A stretch of DNA of 7,748 nucleotides from Thermoproteota archaeon (GTDB lineage Archaea > Thermoproteota > Thermoprotei_A > Sulfolobales > Desulfurococcaceae). The notes below the pieces were generated by a model. It was not told where the DNA came from, made no database searches, and saw only the letters and a list, made by a program, of their open reading frames with translations. A program made the position numbers and the translations under genes. The stretch lies in contig JAADCY010000009.1 of assembly GCA_013154205.1 (NCBI GenBank), forward strand, positions 1 to 7,748. Reading direction: 5' to 3'. Shown here piece after piece: positions 6,443-7,748 of this stretch; positions within the stretch are counted from its first letter, which is position 1; each line of letters starts with the position of its first letter.

Positions 6443-7667
6443 CGAGGGTCAACTGCCTCTCGCCATATATTTTCCTACATACATAATCGTAGATATGATC
6501 AGGTAGACTATGTGTTTTTCTAAGATATAATAGCAACTCGTTCCTCATAGGGTTTTTCAGTACAGGGCCCCTGCGTAGAGCTTCTCCAACAGTCATTCTA
6601 ATCTGCCAGTTCCCAACAGGGTATACGTACTGCGGCAACACTTCTCTCAGGATCACTACCTTGGCCTGCCTATTGATGCGGGCTAAGTGTTCGAGGATTG
6701 GTGTTCTTGCGGCGAGGAATCCTCCATCCATTTTTTCGGGGCGGCCCCAATAGTCATCTTTTATTATTAGTATTGAGGGCTCTGCATGTGGATTCCAGAG
6801 GCTATTAGGCATCCATACTTCAATCCATGTCGAGGTATACCGGCCGGGCGCCAGTATTATCGTGTACTTGTTGTAGAGGTACTCGGCATGATAGACTAGT
6901 ATATTGCTTATGGGTCTGGACAAATGTATTTTCTTCAAGTACATCTTGGCGAGTATACTATCAACAGCTGTTATGCTCCATCTTGTCGGCACGAGTCTTC
7001 TGCGCTTCAATGTACCAATGAATCCCAGCGATAAAGCCCTGACTATCTCGTAGTGGTCTAGGCCCGCCTTATGTAGTCTCCACACGGCCTGCTCGGCTCT
7101 GAGGTCATCCCATATAGTCTTCTCCAAGACAGGATGTAGTGAGGGATTCCCAGAGACTCTTATCTTACGAGCCGTTATACTCGGCCCTATCGGGGGGAGG
7201 AGAGGATCAAGTCTTAGTCTTGGCCTTGGTATGCTTGAGAGCTCGGCCTCCGCATCCACTGGTCTTCTCGATAGAGCCGCTAATCCTATTTCTTCTTCAT
7301 AGAGCCTCCATGGATTATCGGCTTTACTCTTCTTCTTCGCGTAGACGAGCTGTGATCTCAGCTCGATGATATCGCCTAGGCCGAGCCTTAAAAACCACAT
7401 ACTGGGATCATCGTATTTCTTCGCCTCATCGCCATGTACGCTGGGAGGCAAGCCAATATAGACGTTAATATACGGGTATCCATGCTCCCCGACGAGTGCC
7501 GACGGGGGAGTTGCACCGTTAACCCTCGTATCACTAATACTCGTGATAACCTTGACCTTGCCACGGAAGCTCCGGAGAAGGGGACAATATCCTAGACCAC
7601 ATAGATTACGGTAGCCCTTGCAGCGCAGACAGAGATCTCTAGGTATACCCGGCAAGTCCGTGTTCAC
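6420..7667 (-). CDS. nreA: NreA-family DNA-repair protein with PCNA-interacting motif
   Basis: This 415-residue protein is a full-length archaeal Nre family member (the former DUF650 and DUF651 domains, now Nre_N and Nre_C). Near the N-terminus it has a zinc-ribbon-like C13-x2-C16-x6-C23-x4-C28, set in CLRCKGYRNLCGLGYCP. Other family hallmarks are GTLKRRRLVPTRWSITAVDS (about 219-238), GGFLAAR and the C-terminal PVGNWQIR...ALRRGPV region. The last residues, Q405-L-T-L408-D-D-F411, are a PCNA-interacting (PIP-like) box with one aromatic instead of two. In Haloferax volcanii NreA is needed for resistance to mitomycin C and its PIP motif matters, so a role in repair at PCNA is likely. This archaeal NreA is unrelated to bacterial nickel or nitrate NreA. 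The start is GTG at 7667; the first in-frame stop upstream is 10 bases back and no ribosome-binding site is clear, which fits a nearly leaderless message. The tail overlaps the next gene by 23 bases. Confidence 0.93.
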   Translation of the reverse strand: MNTDLPGIPRDLCLRCKGYRNLCGLGYCPLLRSFRGKVKVITSISDTRVNGATPPSALVGEHGYPYINVYIGLPPSVHGDEAKKYDDPSMWFLRLGLGDIIELRSQLVYAKKKSKADNPWRLYEEEIGLAALSRRPVDAEAELSSIPRPRLRLDPLLPPIGPSITARKIRVSGNPSLHPVLEKTIWDDLRAEQAVWRLHKAGLDHYEIVRALSLGFIGTLKRRRLVPTRWSITAVDSILAKMYLKKIHLSRPISNILVYHAEYLYNKYTIILAPGRYTSTWIEVWMPNSLWNPHAEPSILIIKDDYWGRPEKMDGGFLAARTPILEHLARINRQAKVVILREVLPQYVYPVGNWQIRMTVGEALRRGPVLKNPMRNELLLYLRKTHSLPDHIYDYVCRKIYGERQLTLDDFRKQQ

Positions 7668-7748
7668 ACCGCTACTTTATACCGGGTTATCACTTACTTT
7701 ATAATTCCTTATAAGGCTAGATAAAATGATTCGACAAGGCAGTGGTGA
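7668..7748. promoter_or_regulatory. Probable divergent promoter region with palindromic TATA element
   Basis: On the minus strand ATTATAAAG at about 7705-7697 lies some 30 bases before the NreA GTG and would give a leader of only a few bases. A perfect 10-bp palindrome CCTTATAAGG at 7707-7716 holds a second TATA core readable on both strands. On the plus strand, TTTATAAT at 7698-7705 stands about 22 bases before an ATG at 7726-7728, and the window ends in GGTGA (7744-7748), a typical ribosome-binding sequence. A rightward gene therefore probably starts at 7726 as a leaderless message or just past the right edge; which of the two cannot be decided here. Confidence 0.4.

Noticed and set aside
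6153..6506. 117-codon plus-strand open frame opposite the six-helix membrane gene
   Set aside because: Hydrophobic, Ile/Leu/Met-rich translation is expected from the antisense of an AT-rich membrane-protein gene; it also crosses the nreA overlap where two other frames are already explained.
1..7748. CRISPR array, tRNA, rRNA or insertion sequence
   Set aside because: No regularly spaced repeats, no cloverleaf-like sequence, no transposase-like protein and no terminal inverted repeats with target duplication were seen.

Overview
The window looks like a stretch of a hyperthermophilic crenarchaeal (Thermoproteota, Desulfurococcales-like) chromosome. The reasons are an archaeal Nre-family repair protein with a C-terminal PCNA-binding motif, a single-domain archaeal KaiC-like ATPase, an archaeal type II/IV secretion ATPase fragment, heavy use of ATA (Ile) and AGG/AGA (Arg) codons, frequent TTG/GTG starts with GGAGG/GGTGG ribosome-binding sites, and short AT-rich gaps with TATA-like boxes. 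The genus cannot be fixed from the sequence alone. Six protein genes fill almost the whole window. No tRNA, rRNA, CRISPR array, transposon or integrase was seen, and no gene-free gap exceeds about 180 bases.

Layout from left to right: (1) positions 1-593, plus strand, the 3' end of a VirB11/GspE/ArlI-type secretion ATPase that begins before the window; (2) 731-1603, minus strand, an ACT-V4R small-molecule-sensing protein convergent with the ATPase; (3) a 166-base gap with nested inverted repeats around a TATA-like box; (4) 1770-2573, minus, a two-domain archaeal protein of the DUF2226-like type; (5) 2646-4181, minus, an eight-helix membrane protein with a P-loop-less RecA/KaiC-like (DUF835-like) cytoplasmic domain; (6) 4187-4927, minus, a KaiC-like ATPase; (7) 5108-6442, minus, a six-helix membrane protein with another degenerate KaiC/DUF835-like domain; (8) 6420-7667, minus, NreA; (9) a probable divergent promoter region at the right edge.

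The five genes from NreA down to the DUF2226-like protein all point left. NreA and the six-helix membrane protein overlap by 23 bases. The KaiC-like gene is followed only 5 bases later by the eight-helix membrane protein. The most interesting reading is a membrane-bound signalling module in which a soluble, intact KaiC-like ATPase sits between two membrane proteins carrying catalytically dead relatives of the same fold, with a small DUF2226-like protein as a possible further partner. A role for KaiC-like ATPases as archaeal signalling hubs, often beside membrane and DUF835 proteins, has been proposed in the comparative-genomics literature. The arrangement here, coupled to a DNA-repair gene, is inference from gene order and visible fold motifs and needs profile and structure comparison.
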